DNA of 64,000 nucleotides from NCBI GenBank assembly GCA_961205875.1, contig OY540820.1, forward strand, positions 5,704,001 through 5,768,000. The letters are read 5' to 3'. This document shows positions 23,701-35,498 of this stretch, piece by piece. The stretch is from Sialis fuliginosa. Its lineage: Eukaryota > Arthropoda > Insecta > Megaloptera > Sialidae. The position numbers and the translations under genes were made by a program. Numbering within the stretch: the stretch's first letter is position 1; each line of letters begins with the position of its first letter. Under the pieces are notes generated by a model that had not been told where the DNA came from, searched no databases, and was given only the letters and a program-made list of their open reading frames with translations.

Positions 23701-26700
23701 TCCTTCATTTCCTTGCGAACCTTGACCACTTTGAGATTCTTGGGAGCCCTGATTGTTACTTGATCCTTCATTTCCTTGCGAACCTTGACCACTTTGAGAT
23801 TCTTGGCCACCTTGGTTATTCTGAGATCCTTGAGTACCTTGTGACCCTTGGCTTCCTTGCGAACCTTGGTTACTTTGGGATCCTTGATTACCTTGAGATT
23901 CTTGATTGCCCTGAGAATTTTCTCCTTGATTATTTTCATTACTCGGCGAACTGCATTTGTCATTTTTAACAGCATATGGGTGATTACACCCTTCTATTTC
24001 TTGATCCCATACTGTACCTTCTCCACATGCAAACTCATATTTTATAAAACTTCCTTGGCCGTTATCAACACATCGATAGAATTTACGACAGTCTTTATTG
24101 TCAGCTAAAAAGCCTTCTTTCTGACATTCCTGACTACCTTGGGAGCCTTGATTCCCTTGTGATTCTTGATTTCCTTGAGATCCCTGGCTACTTTGAGACC
24201 CTTGACTACTCTCAGAACCTGAATTTTCTTGTGATCCTTGTGTACCTTGAGACCCTTGATTGCCCTCGGATCCTTGACTTCCTTGTGATCCTTGTCCTTC
24301 TTGAGATCCTTGACTACCTTGAGAACCCTGGCTTCCTTGAGAACCTTGACTTCCTTGTGATCCTTGCCCTCCTTGAGATCCCTGGCTTCCCTGAGACCCT
24401 TGATTACCCTCAGAACTTTGACTACTCTCAGAACCTTGGTTTTCTTGTGACCCTTCTTGAGACCCTTGAGTTCCTTGTGATCCTTGATTTTCTTGAGAAC
24501 CCTGGCTAGATCCTTGATTACTCTCAGTTCCTTGACTACCCTCAGAATTGCCACCAGAACCTTGATTACCTTGGGAGTTGCATTTTTTATTCTTAATAGC
24601 ATATGGATGATTACAGCCTTCAATATCTTGATCCCAAACAGTGCCCTCCCCACATGTAAATTCATATTTTGTAAAGCCACCTTTACCATTTTCTACGCAT
24701 CTATAAAATTTACCACAATCATTATTATCGGCTAAAAATCCTTCTTTGTGACATAAACTATCTTTAGAACCTTGACCTACTTGACTTCCCGAAGGTTTTA
24801 GACTTTCTTGAGATCCTTCATTTCCTTGAAGAATCTCATTTTCTTGAGAAGTTTCACCTCCTTCAGACCCTTGACCACCTTCAGAACCGTGATTTTCTTG
24901 GGAGCCTTGACTACCCTGTGATCCTTGGCTACCTTGAGAACCCTGATTTCCTTGAGAGCTTTCACTCCCCTGGGAGCCTTGACTACCCTGTGATCCTTGG
25001 CTACCTTGAGAACCCTGATTTCCTTGAGAGATTCCACTCCCTTGGGAGCCTTGACTACCCTGCGATCCTTGGCTACCTTGAGAACCCTGATTTCCTTGAG
25101 AGTTTTCACTCCCTTGGGAGCCTTGACTACCCTGTGATCCTTGGCTACCTTGGGAACCCTGATTACCTTGAGAGCCAGAGCTACATTTACTATTTTTTAC
25201 AGCATATGGATGGTTACAGCCTTCAATTTCTTGATCCCATACAGTACCTTCACCACATGAAAATTCATATTTTATAAAACCACCTTGACCATTATCAACG
25301 CATCGATAAAATTTACGACAATCATTATTATCTCCTAAAAATCCTTCTTTCTGGCAGATTGTTTGTGATACTTGGGTACCTTGAGAACTTTGATTTCCTT
25401 GATTCTCTTGCGAGGTTTGATTCCCTTGTGAGCTTTGACTGCCTTGAGAACCTTGACTTTCCTGGGAACCTTGACTTCCTTGGGAACCTTGACTTCCCTG
25501 AGAGCCTTGACCTCCCTGAGAACCTTGACTTCCTTGGGTACCTTGATTTCCCTGAGAACCTTGACTTCCCTGAGAGCCTTGACTTCCTTGGGAACTTTGA
25601 CTTCCCTGAGAGCCTTGACTTCCTTGGGAACTTTGACTTCCCTGAGAGCCTTGACTTCCTTGGGAACTTTGACTTCCCTGAGAGCCCTGACTTCCTTGAG
25701 AACTTTGACTTCCTTGGGAACTTTGACTTCCCTGAGAGCCTTGACTTCCTTGGGAACTTTGACTTCCCTGAGAACCTTGACTTCCTTGGGTACCTTGATT
25801 TCCTTGTGAACTTTCACTTCCCTGGGATTCTTGATTACCCTGGGAACTTTCACTGCCTTGGGAACCTTGACTTCCTTGCGAAGTCTGACTACCTTGAGTA
25901 CTCTGGGAACTTTGGCTTCCTTGTAATCCCGTACCACATTTTCCACTTTTTACAGCCCAAGGATGATTACAGGACTGAATATCTTGATCCCAAACAGTTC
26001 CTTCACCACACGTGAATTCATATTTAATGAAACCTCCATTATTTTCTACACACCGATAAAATTTCTGGCAGTTTTTACTGTCAGCAATAAAACCTTCTTG
26101 TTTGCATTGCATTTGTTCTTGATTTGTATTTGACTGATTGTTATTACTAGAAGTATTACTTTGATTACTTCCTGAACTTTGGCTACTGCTGGAATTTTGG
26201 TTACTGCTGGAACCTTGGTTACTGCCTGAACTTTGGTTACTGCCAGAACTTTGATTACTACCAGTGCTTTGGTTACTTCCAGAACTTTGATTACTACCTG
26301 AACTTTGGTTATTGCTAGAACTTTGATTACTACTGGAACTTTGATTACTTCCAGAACTTTGATTGCTGCCAGAACTTTGATTACTGCTAGAACCCTGATT
26401 GCTGCCAGAACTATGATTACTGCCAGTACTTTGATTGCTACCAGAACTTTGATTACTACCAGAACTTTGATTGCTGCCAGAACTTTGATTACTGCCAGAA
26501 CTTTGATTACTACTAGAACTTTGATTGCTGCCAGAACTTTGAGTACTGCTTGAACTTTGACTGCTGCTAGAAGAACTTTGGTTACTATTTGAGCTTTGAC
26601 TACTGCTAGAACTTTGACTGCTACTTGAGCTCTGGCTACTACTAGTACTTTGACTACTCTGAGAACTGCTTGAGCTTTGACTGCTCGTTGAACTAGACCA

Positions 26701-27062
26701 TCCTTGCGTTGACTGTGAATTCTGTGGATTGAGTGTTGATCGTTGTGTGGAGCCCCAATTGTTTAAATTTCCATCGATTTCATTTTCTTCTTGTCCCCCA
26801 CATTCAGGTCGTCCACTATCACTAGGATGATTACAAATATTAGTTCTTGAATCAAAAACTGTTCCAGGAGCACATTGAAATCTAAACGGTGTTAATTTGA
26901 CACCACCTTGATTAACACATCTATAAAATACCCCGCAGTCATTTGGATCAGCATAAAATCCTTCATCAGGACAATCGAACGGTTTTGATCTAAGTTGCCT
27001 AGACTGACGTTGGGGTACATTCGATGTCAATAGTCGAAATAGTGGATTCCATGATAAGTAAT
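20704..27062 (-). CDS. Multi-CBM14 mucin-like protein, exon 2 (11 chitin-binding domains and repeat tracts)
   Basis: A single 6,359-base exon (acceptor ttcag at 27064-27063, donor CCA|GTAAGT at 20703-20702) encodes about 2,119 residues. Eleven peritrophin-A (CBM14) domains with the six-cysteine spacing and the FYRCV and CGEGTVWD signatures lie at about 26790-26970, 25935-26115, 25180-25360, 24580-24760, 23950-24130, 23280-23460, 22805-22985, 22315-22495, 21925-22105, 21460-21650 and 20760-20940. CBM14 domains bind chitin, so an extracellular role in cuticle, tracheal, gut or secreted matrix is expected. Linkers are low complexity: NQSSGS, SQGSQG, a 21-residue SGQGSQGNEGSSNNQ-type repeat, SQENQG, EKPTSEPSSQ, and Thr-rich PTS tracts towards the C-terminus. 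Domains 3-9 are very alike, pointing to internal duplication. With the other exons the protein is about 2,245 residues. Confidence 0.92.
22530..22650 (-). repeat. 30-bp tandem repeat coding EKPTSEPSSQ
   Basis: Four units of 30 bases encode EKPTSEPSSQ between the seventh and eighth CBM14 domains. It is the first Pro/Thr/Ser-type linker; from here to the C-terminus linkers look like ordinary O-glycosylated mucin rather than SQG repeats. Confidence 0.85.
22990..23240 (-). repeat. 18-bp tandem repeat coding SQENQG
   Basis: About a dozen nearly identical 18-base units encode SQENQG between the sixth and seventh CBM14 domains. Only isolated third-position changes separate the units, so the array looks young and probably varies in length between individuals. 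Confidence 0.9.
23470..23800 (-). repeat. 63-bp tandem repeat coding a 21-residue unit
   Basis: Five units of 63 bases encode SGQGSQGNEGSSNNQGSQES plus Q. The copies differ at very few bases, for example one GQG to GQS change. The array separates the fifth and sixth CBM14 domains. Confidence 0.9.
24130..25920 (-). repeat. SQG-rich linker tracts
   Basis: Three long linkers (about 25380-25920, 24780-25180 and 24130-24580) are made of imperfect 9-base SQG units with N, E, T or S substitutions. They alternate with CBM14 domains. They hold little Pro or Thr, so they are hydrophilic and glutamine-rich and differ from classic mucin domains. Confidence 0.85.
26140..26700 (-). repeat. NQSSGS-rich linker tract
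   Basis: Imperfect 18-base units encode NQSSGS and variants, then a run of S/Q near the N-terminal side. It separates the first and second CBM14 domains. NQS is an N-glycosylation sequon, so each unit could carry an N-glycan. Confidence 0.85.
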
Positions 27063-27416
27063 CTGAAACATAAAAAAATTCGTGTTACAAAAATTACAAA
27101 AAATATTTGCAATTTTTAAGGCAATCAACAAGGACAATGCACTCTATAATTAAATATCATTTGCATCGCGTACATCAAATAGTTTGTTGTCAGAAATAGC
27201 TAACTACATGATTATAAATATAAAACTGGTTTTGTTTTTATATAGCGATGAATATAAAAATACCCATTTGATGTAATAAAAACAATTTGCATCATTTATG
27301 TAAAATATAATGCCAATACTTAAAAACAGATGCGTGCATTATCAATATCAATTAATTAAGACTGTTGTCATTAATACAAATACATTCGTTATTAGAATTG
27401 AAGATATTTAGCTACA

Positions 27417-27975
27417 AGGTACTTGGATATGACCTCAGTAATGGCTATTTTTAAATTAAATGTACCTACTGAATTAGAAATATTTGTTGATATTTGATTA
27501 CTACCATTTCTAAATATTAATCTCTATACATTAAACTGTCTTACAGCATGATTGGATGACAATCAGCCAATAGGTGTCAAAATGGTGGACATTTAAATTA
27601 ATTATTAATATAATTTATTTATTAATTATTAATTATCATAGAAACTGCTTTACATTGTTTCAAATTTGATGATTCTTTCTTTTATATGTTTTGTGTCGTA
27701 GTACTTATCATTTTGTAATCATTAGCAAGTGTCCATCACTGTGTAATCATTACTGATTTTACTTTATCCATTACTGGAGAAAAAACATAAACAAAATAAA
27801 AGGCTATAATTGAAAAAACAAACTATATTTGTGGACTTTTGTTATTAAATTGATTAAATAAAGAGTTACTTGTTTTATTAGTAACATGAGATGATGAGAA
27901 TTACAAAAAGAAGCCCGTCAATCACAAAAACAGTAAACCTTGCTCTTATAGCGACCATAACTGGTACCAGTACCT
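27417..27975 (-). mobile_element. Family A element in the CBM14 gene intron
   Basis: Reversed copy, about 559 bases. The left TIR lost an internal segment (AGGTACTTGGATATG); the right end is intact (ACTGGTACCAGTACCT) and followed by TA. Confidence 0.8.
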
Positions 27976-29049
27976 TATTCATTGTATAGTTATGCAGTTA
28001 CGTAAATAAATATTATCTTCAAATAGTCACATAAAATTAAACTAATTGTAAGTATGGATTATCTATTGGCCAATATCCGGATTCTGTAATGTAGCCGAAA
28101 ATATTCTGTCATCTTTAATTTATGCATTTAATATCAACACTTTGATGAAGGTACAATCAAATATTTGATTTTATTCATTTTAATTATAATAGTCACTAGG
28201 TACTACATAACATATAATTATTATAATGTTATTTCATTGTACCATATAATTAATCATTTAATCTTGAAGAACTAACTTGTCAAAATGTCATACTGACAAA
28301 AGTACACGTTTTATATTTTATATTAAAAATACATTACTGTTAGATTTTTCAACATGTACCTATTTCATGATGACTGTTATTGAGATTAACGGTGTTTTAT
28401 TTAATTTACTAAAGAAGAAAATATGTAAGTGAATTATTAATACTTTTTATCAAGAATTTTGACCCCTTTAATGCGAAGGCTACAGTCATAAAACTTTTAT
28501 AGTATAGAATTTTAAATATTTGAAGTTTTATGTATTGAACTTAAATTTTAGTACGGTATAAATATTTTTTTTTTTTTGCATTCGTACTTAAATTTCATAA
28601 TTCAGTTTCATAATACTAGAAGAACTGATATCATTACATATAGCACTGATGAAATAAAGACAGAGACAGTACAAAAAATCGGGACATGGAGGTTGAACTC
28701 ATTCAATCTAAAAATCTTGAAATTGTCTATCTTTCCGAGACTATGACTACCTTCCCCTCTCCAGAATTATGCTAGGTACTTTTTGGGATAATTGGGTCTG
28801 TACTAATAAACATGGCCCCCATATTCTCCAACACCTCTAGGCCAGGCGCCGTGGTAGGCCCTCACTTACTCCCAGTTTGCCGATAACAATTTCTAAAAAC
28901 AAATATTCGCGGCGCTTCATATTCTATCTCTCATGTCATTACCTTGTCAGCCCTCTTGTGGGGGCCATGCTTATACATAATGAACTTAAATACATATCAT
29001 TCATTTTTCATTGTATTTAAGTAATTTTGTAAAAGTATTTAATAGAGGT

Positions 29050-29387
29050 CAGAGGCGTATTTACCATGGAGCCATGGCCTAGGGCGGTAGATGTTTTTAG
29101 TTTAATATAGTATATTTAAAAAAAAATGAGTAATGCAAGTAAACAAAAAAAAGAGGTCATCAGTTTTTAATTTATATTATATTTTCCATTATTTATAAAA
29201 ATTGTCACTTTTCAGTTCACATAGAAATTCAGACTGTTAAAAATATATTATATTTTCCCTTGGTAAAGAGGCGGCAATTTTTTTTGCCCAGGGCGGCTAT
29301 TTTTTTTGCCCAGAGCGGCAATTATTTTTTACCCAGGGCGGCATTTTTTTTTTGCCCAGGGCGGCACTTAACGTAAATACGCCACTG
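29050..29387. mobile_element. hAT-like element with internal tandem repeats
   Basis: The ends are CAGAGGCGTATTTACC and (inverted) CAGTGGCGTATTTACG. The right third holds four roughly 25-base units of the form GGGCGGCAtttttttTTGCCCA (29275-29370). No 8-bp duplication is visible (ATAGAGGT against AACTCACG). Confidence 0.65.
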
Positions 29388-29406
29388 AACTCACGATGTA
29401 GATTTA

Positions 29407-30077
29407 GGCCCAGTTTCTCAATATAAGTTTAAACTCCATGTCCCAGTTAAGTAAAGTTTAAACAAAAAATGTGTTTCTCAATGTCCAGTTAAAAATTATG
29501 AGTTAATCTTAAGATTAACTTTTAACTGACGGATGAACTGTCAGTTTGAAATTAATTTTAGGTTAATCTAAAGTTTTACTTTATAATATCACAATTTGTT
29601 ATGATTTTATCATGAAATAACATAGTATAACTAAATAATTATAATTATTTAGTTATAATACTGCAATTATTGTGTTTTTATAATTATTTAATGATAAAAT
29701 AATAAGAAATTGTGCTATTATATTAGTTAAACCTCATGTGAGGTTTAACTCAAAAAATTAAACCTCACATGAAGTTTAACTTTATAATATCACAATTTGT
29801 TATGATTTTATCATGAAATAACATAGTATAATTAAATAATTATAATTATTTAGTTATACTACTGCAATAATTGTATATATATAGTATATATTTAGTATAA
29901 CAAAATTAAGTACAGTTCATTTTTAGATTAATGTAACAAAAAGCGCTACTGCGCATGCGCAAGAGTTAAACTTATATTGAGAAACTGAATTGGTTTAAAC
30001 TAGAGATTATGTGAAGTTTAAACCTCAGGTGAAGTTTAACGTAATCTGGAGTTTAACTTATATTGAGAAACTGGGCC
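29407..30077. mobile_element. Harbinger-like MITE, TTA duplication
   Basis: A 671-base element has inverted ends GGCCCAGTTTCTCAATATAA and is flanked by TTA (29404-29406, 30078-30080), the pattern of PIF/Harbinger. It contains a direct duplication of about 95 bases (around 29575-29665 and 29780-29875) and many AAACCTCANGTGAGGTTTA palindromes. No ORF. Confidence 0.75.
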
Positions 30078-30985
30078 TTAAAGTGTATATTTTAACGTCA
30101 CTACTATTATATTATTATTGTTATTTTTATATTATATTATTATTGACACTAGAAATGTAATTACATTCGATCGAAAATAACGTATGCTATACAAATAATT
30201 TAACGAAATTAATGCTATACAAATAATTAAACGAAATTATAGCTATACAAATAGTTTTACGAAGCTGTAAAAATTGCAGAATATGTAGAAAACACAAATT
30301 ATAATTTAATGTATTTTCTTTAAAAATACCATATAGAACAATTATATTAATTTAAGATAATAATCTATGTATTTATATTTAAAATATAATAGTAGTGAAT
30401 TGGACTTCCGGTACACCTCTAGTATTTAAGTACTTTTGTAAGGTACTTGAGCATAGGCCTCAACTTATCATTTTACCTATGTGTACAAAAATTGATTTTT
30501 TTCCGTCACAGTGGTTTCCTCTCAAGTATTTCTATTAAATTATACTTCTGTATTATCGACGATTTAAAGTATTTTAAAACATTTAAAAATATACGTGCCA
30601 GTTTGTTGATGTGCGTGTATCAGAACATGCGTGAGATAGGTAAGAAAATTCAAGTTCAGACGACCTTCAGAAAGGTGAATGATACCTGATGATGCAGCAG
30701 CACCTTGCACTTGTGAAAGTGTACGTGTTTGTGTTTGTGTGTGTGCAATAGTTGCACGTTATACATACATATTATATGTAATAAATCAATATTTAATTAT
30801 GTAATATAACATATCAGCAGTGATAACAGTTGCCAGTTAGATTCTATCGAATTAAAATGTGAATCTGCACTATAGTTTCTAATTTTTTATTTTAATTTTT
30901 TTGGGTTTCGTAGAAAACTAGAAAACCCTTATAGTTTCGCTCTGTCCGTCCGTCTGCCTGTCTATATAAATTTTATACCGATTAA

Positions 30986-31830
30986 TTTTAATAAAAAAAT
31001 TGATTACCTCTGATTTTTTTTATACAATTCAATTCTTTAGTATTTAAGGAACATTTTAAGACAAAAAGAACAAAATCGCCTTGGCGCTTTTTTAATAATT
31101 CATAAAATAAGAAATCGTATGCAGAATTATAACGCAAATTTTATTTTTGTTTATTAACATTTTACTCTACATAATAATCAAACAAATAAAAATAAAAAAT
31201 ATTGGGATTTGAACTTGAAACCCTTAGTTTCCAAGAAAAAATAAAAATAAAATTTAAACATATATTGAGATTCGAACTCGGGACTCTTAGTTTACAAGAT
31301 TTGTTGTAATTTTTTGTAAATTTTAAAATATCAACCAAACGGTACTTTATATCGAAAAATCACAAGAGATACAATAATTTGGTTTTATTGAGAGGATTCT
31401 AAAACATATTTGATATTATCGATCCAATAATTAGTACTCGAGATATGAACTATTTTCAATTTTATTATAAGACCTTTTTCTTGCGGACTCTCTAGCCTTT
31501 CAGGTATACTTCCGATACTTGAAACTTGTTAGAAAAATCGATCTTGTAAATAACTCAGTTAAGTACGTTAGTTAGAGGAATTCCTTTATGAATATCAAAA
31601 TGGTGGCCGTTTGAAATTGAAAATAATTCATATCTCGGGTATTAATTATCGGATCGATTATATCAAATATGTTTTGGAATCCCCTTAATAAAAGCAAATT
31701 ACTATGTCTCTTGTGATTTTTCGATATAAAATACCGTTTGGTTTATATTTCAAAATTTACAAAAAATTATAAAAGATCTTATCAACAATGAGTCCCGAGT
31801 TCAAATTCTAATAATATTTTGTTTAATCCA
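30986..31830. mobile_element. Long-arm palindromic element (family C), truncated
   Basis: It matches 10477-11537 in reverse orientation from AAAAAAATTGATTACCTCTG through both GATTCGAACTCG blocks and the central segment, and stops in the second arm after GAGTCCCGAGTTC. It lies in the long intron of the CBM14 gene. Confidence 0.7.
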
Positions 31831-32779
31831 TTAAGTGGGATGTCTTTAGATAGGTCTCCTAAAATACAACAACTTTTGATTTTAACTCTTCAGTCACGAA
31901 TTATTTGCTTTTAAATGTCATTATCAAAGCGCTCCCCCCCTCCTCTAATTTTTAAACTATCAATTCAAAAAATGTATGTAAAATGTAGCTTTTAGTTAGT
32001 ACTTTCAAAGAAAATTATATCGAACACTGTAGCAAATATATTTTATGAAAATTTTTAACTTTATTGGGAAATTGAAGATTGGTCCATTTTAATTTAACGA
32101 AGCTGTACACTTCGATAAATTTAGAGTTATTTTTTATAAAATGTTTTTTAACATTTTCAGCTATGAAAAAGTATTTTAAAAAGTCGCAGCTTTTTCTATG
32201 TATAAAATAAAATACAAATTGAAACTTACTAATTCTGAAGAAAATACATTTTTCGAAAAATTTCATCGTAATTATAATTACAAATATTGTTTGAATTATA
32301 ATATTGAATCGAATTTTGAACTGTATTTTATATTTAAAAAAAAAAGGTCATTCAATTCAAAATTATAATACTAATTTTGCATATTTTAAGAACATTGAAT
32401 ATTTCGGGGGGGGGGCTTCGACCCCCCCCCCCCCCCTCCCCGTTCCTGCGCCACTGGAAAGACCCTTCCGCCATGGTTTTAAAAATTTCCCGCGGGTAAA
32501 ATGAAAAGTCGGCGTCTATGTACGTATATGTATTTTTTAAATTCAAAATCAAATACAATATTAACGAAATTTTCAAATAATTATAACGTATAGTACTATA
32601 CAAAATTAATGTACTTACAAAAACAATTTGTCTGGCAGATTTAAGTAAGTATGTATCGAATGTTGTTAACATAAGATATAGCGTGATTCTTTGTAATTAT
32701 TTCTAATAGCGTGTTGTTTCGGTGGTCCTTACAAATATAGAAAAAATGTCTACATTAATAGAATCATATATCGAATATG

Positions 32780-33291
32780 CAGTGCCGGATTAAGTCACCG
32801 GGCCTGTAGCAAATGTTATAAAGAGACCATTGGCAGTGGCGTCGCTAGAGGGGTGGGGGTAGTGTCCCCTCGAAAAAAGTAAATAGGATTTATTTTTTGT
32901 GCATTAGGCGAGTATCACACCCTGTGAATTTTTAGTTTTTTATTAGACATTTGGAAAGCTTTAAATAACCAAAAAAAGAGGTAAATAGGCTTTATTTCAT
33001 TAAAAAATGAGACGGGTGTCACCCGGGGCGTTTAATATGAGCAAATTTAGAAAAATCAATACAAAAAATCAAAGATCGGAGCTTTAAAAATCGATTTTTC
33101 GATTAAATCAAATCGAGATTGGATACCCTAAAATTAAATTATTAATTACTTTAAATTTGGACACCCCATATCAATCATTGGACGGTAGTTGGTATATCCA
33201 ATAAGAGATATTTTTCGCAAATCCGCGGGGCCCTCACAGACACGGGGCCCGTAGCATTTGCTACTCCTGCGACGTGGTTAATCCGGCACTG
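32780..33291. mobile_element. hAT-type element, perfect 8-bp duplication
   Basis: A 512-base element with inverted ends CAGTGCCGGATTAA and duplications CGAATATG (32772-32779, 33292-33299). Both subterminal regions share a TAGCAAATG / CATTTGCTA motif. Another hAT-like start, CAGTGGCGTCGCTAG, lies inside near 32836, so a second element may be nested. Confidence 0.85.
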
Positions 33292-34410
33292 CGAATATGA
33301 TATAATAATTATAGAAAAAAAATTATAATTGTTGCAAGACATTTCGAAATGTAGAATTTGGAATGCCTAAGGGAAAATTCTTTTTAAAATCAGACACATC
33401 TCATTATTATTTTTGAAGAACCACTGCTCTTGACAGTTACATTTTAATAAAAAGTATACATATATTCAAGAGGGAAAATAGAACTGGGATGGACATAAAT
33501 TATTCATTTTATTGCAAATTTTTTAACATAGAGTTAGGACATTGTAGCGGTACTTAAATCGTTATACTAGATTCGCGACATGCTTTTAGACAAACGTATT
33601 TCACCTGTGAATAGAAACACATAAGTATTCTGTACTGTACACGATTAAACGCCCACATTTTAAAGTAACATTTGATAAACAACACGTATGTAATTATTAT
33701 TGAACATGTTGTAACAAGATCGCTTCCAAATATATAAGCAAAATAAATATTCGGGGGCCCTATAAAATAAAAAAATAAAAAATAAATATACAGTTTATTC
33801 CAAGTTGATTAAGACAGGAAATTTAACATGGAGGTAATTAGAAGTGTTGTTAGTCAAATTTAACAATGTGTGATTGGTGCATTTTAAAATGCCGCCTCGA
33901 AATTTAATAAAATTATAATTAGTATTTTGTTTTCAAATTTATATCTGCCAAAAAATATTATTATAATTTTATCTAGGATGTTTACTTTAAGTTGAAAACA
34001 AAATACTGTTGATTAATTTAAAATTTATCAGTTAGTTTCGAGGCGGCATTTCAAATTGCATCAAAAAGGTTACTACAACATTTCTAATTGTCCCCATGTT
34101 AAATTTCCTGTTTTAATCAACTTTAAAAACCTTAAAAACATTGAAAAGTATATAATAATATTAAACAGTTTTTGGTGGCTTGGCACCGACTTCAAAAACT
34201 CTTAATTAAATTAATTATTATATACTTTTAGGTGTTTTTTGAGTTCTTTTTTAAGTAGGTTTTATATTTTTCTTAAAATTTATTTTTATTTTTTCCTTTT
34301 GATTGGCGTATCTTCGAAGTCTAAGGATAGTTTCTGATAAAATTTATATAGGACCACCTCGGGAGTATACTCCTTTAAAGAAATAAAAAGAAGTATGGTT
34401 TTTATAATAC

Positions 34411-34483
34411 CTGTAATGTCTTCAGTTGCAACAACTGATAGCAGCAGAGTTACTTGAACTAAACGCCACGCTAACGACGTCAT
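34411..34483 (-). CDS. Multi-CBM14 mucin-like protein, exon 1 (signal peptide)
   Basis: A 73-base coding exon begins at the ATG at 34483 and encodes MTSLAWRLVQVTLLLSVVAT followed by EDIT, an n-region, hydrophobic core and likely cleavage after the VVA/T segment: a typical secretory signal peptide. The donor is ACAG|GTATTA (GT at 34410-34409), phase 1. The leftover G joins AT at the acceptor of the big exon (27062) to make Asp, so the mature protein would start near EDITDYLSWNPLFR. The large exon has no start or signal peptide of its own, which makes this join attractive. The intron is 7,348 bases and full of repeats. An acceptor-like ttgttacAG at 34524-34522 suggests a further non-coding first exon upstream. 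Confidence 0.7.
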
Positions 34484-34512
34484 ACTGTTATTTTTTCTTG
34501 GGTATTTTTCAT
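34480..34512 (-). promoter_or_regulatory. Upstream ORF overlapping the start codon of the CBM14 gene (ATGA)
   Basis: In the presumed 5' UTR a short ORF (MKNTQEKITV, then TGA) starts at 34512 and its stop overlaps the main start codon as ATGA (34483-34480). A scanning ribosome would meet it first, so it could lower or gate translation by reinitiation. This depends on the transcript really including 34484-34521. Confidence 0.4.
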
Positions 34513-34765
34513 TCAGCTTATCTGTAACAAAAATAATAATTACGTCAATAAAACACTTTATGGTTGTTATTTATAGAACATTATACACGGAAATAATTGT
34601 TTTTTTAACAAGTTTAATTTCAAAAATGGATCTTTATTTAAAAAAGGTAACCAACCTCTATAATTTATAAAATAATAGTCAAAAACCATCAAAATATCAT
34701 CATAGGAATCTAAGTTTCCATTTATGTTTGAATGCATAGGCATCTCATTGATAAAAAAATACATA

Positions 34766-35267
34766 AGGTAGTGGTACCAGTCTTGACAAGGACCCCAGTA
34801 ATGGCAAATTTTTAATTAAATGTACTGAATTAGAGATATGTGTTGATAGTTGATTACTACAATTTCTGAATATTAATCTATATACATTTAACTGTCTTAC
34901 AGCGTGATTTGATGACAATCGGCCAATAGGTGTCAAAATGGTGGATATTTAAACTAATTATTAGTATCATTTATTTATTAATTATAGAAACTACTTTACA
35001 TTGTTTCAAATTTGACGATTCTTTCTTTTATATCATTTGTGTCGTAGTACTTATATTTTGTAATCATTAGCAAGTGTTCATCACTGCGTGCTCATTACTG
35101 GTTTTACTTTATCCATCACCGGAGAAAAAACATAAACAAAATAATAAAAAAAAACTATATTTGCGGACTTTGTAACATGAGTTCATGAGAATTATAAAAA
35201 ACAACCCCATTAATCTAAAAAAAAATAAAAACTTGCTCTTATAGCAGTCATAACTGGTGCTTTTACC
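34766..35267 (-). mobile_element. Family A element
   Basis: Reversed copy, about 500 bases, with TIRs AGGTAGTGGTACCAGTC and GGTGCTTTTACCT, TA on both sides, and a deletion of about 70 bases in the last third. It lies just upstream of the signal-peptide exon of the CBM14 gene. Confidence 0.8.
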
Positions 35268-35498
35268 TTAGGTTAATTTACCCTGCAAAACACGTTGAAT
35301 TTTTTAAATTTTGGTATCGCGGTAATCAGTAAATCTCTAGACTAGACAGTGTCTGTAATAGAGATGTGATCTTTCGGATACATTGAACAAACTTATGTTT
35401 TTTGCATATATAATTTATTAACGACTGGCTTCACATCCTGCAGAAATGTGTCATGTACCTCATAGGTATGTTAGCCAATTTATAGTATCTACTTCCTT

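Noticed and set aside
22353-25946. Other minus-strand frames such as 25335-25946 and 24105-24689 (lysine/valine repeats)
   Set aside because: They are out-of-frame readings of the SQG/SQE coding repeats.
23508-26015. Long open frames on the plus strand opposite the CBM14 gene (for example 25359-26015, 23508-23969)
   Set aside because: They are shadows of the short coding repeats: a repeat with no stop in one frame stays open on the other strand too. Their products are monotonous (LDFLAI, TSLGTL) and have no domain.
32304-32672. Frames on both strands across the poly-G/poly-C tract at 32405-32440
   Set aside because: They arise from a hAT-like end (CAGTGGCGCAGGAACGGGG, inverted) with homopolymer runs, not a gene.
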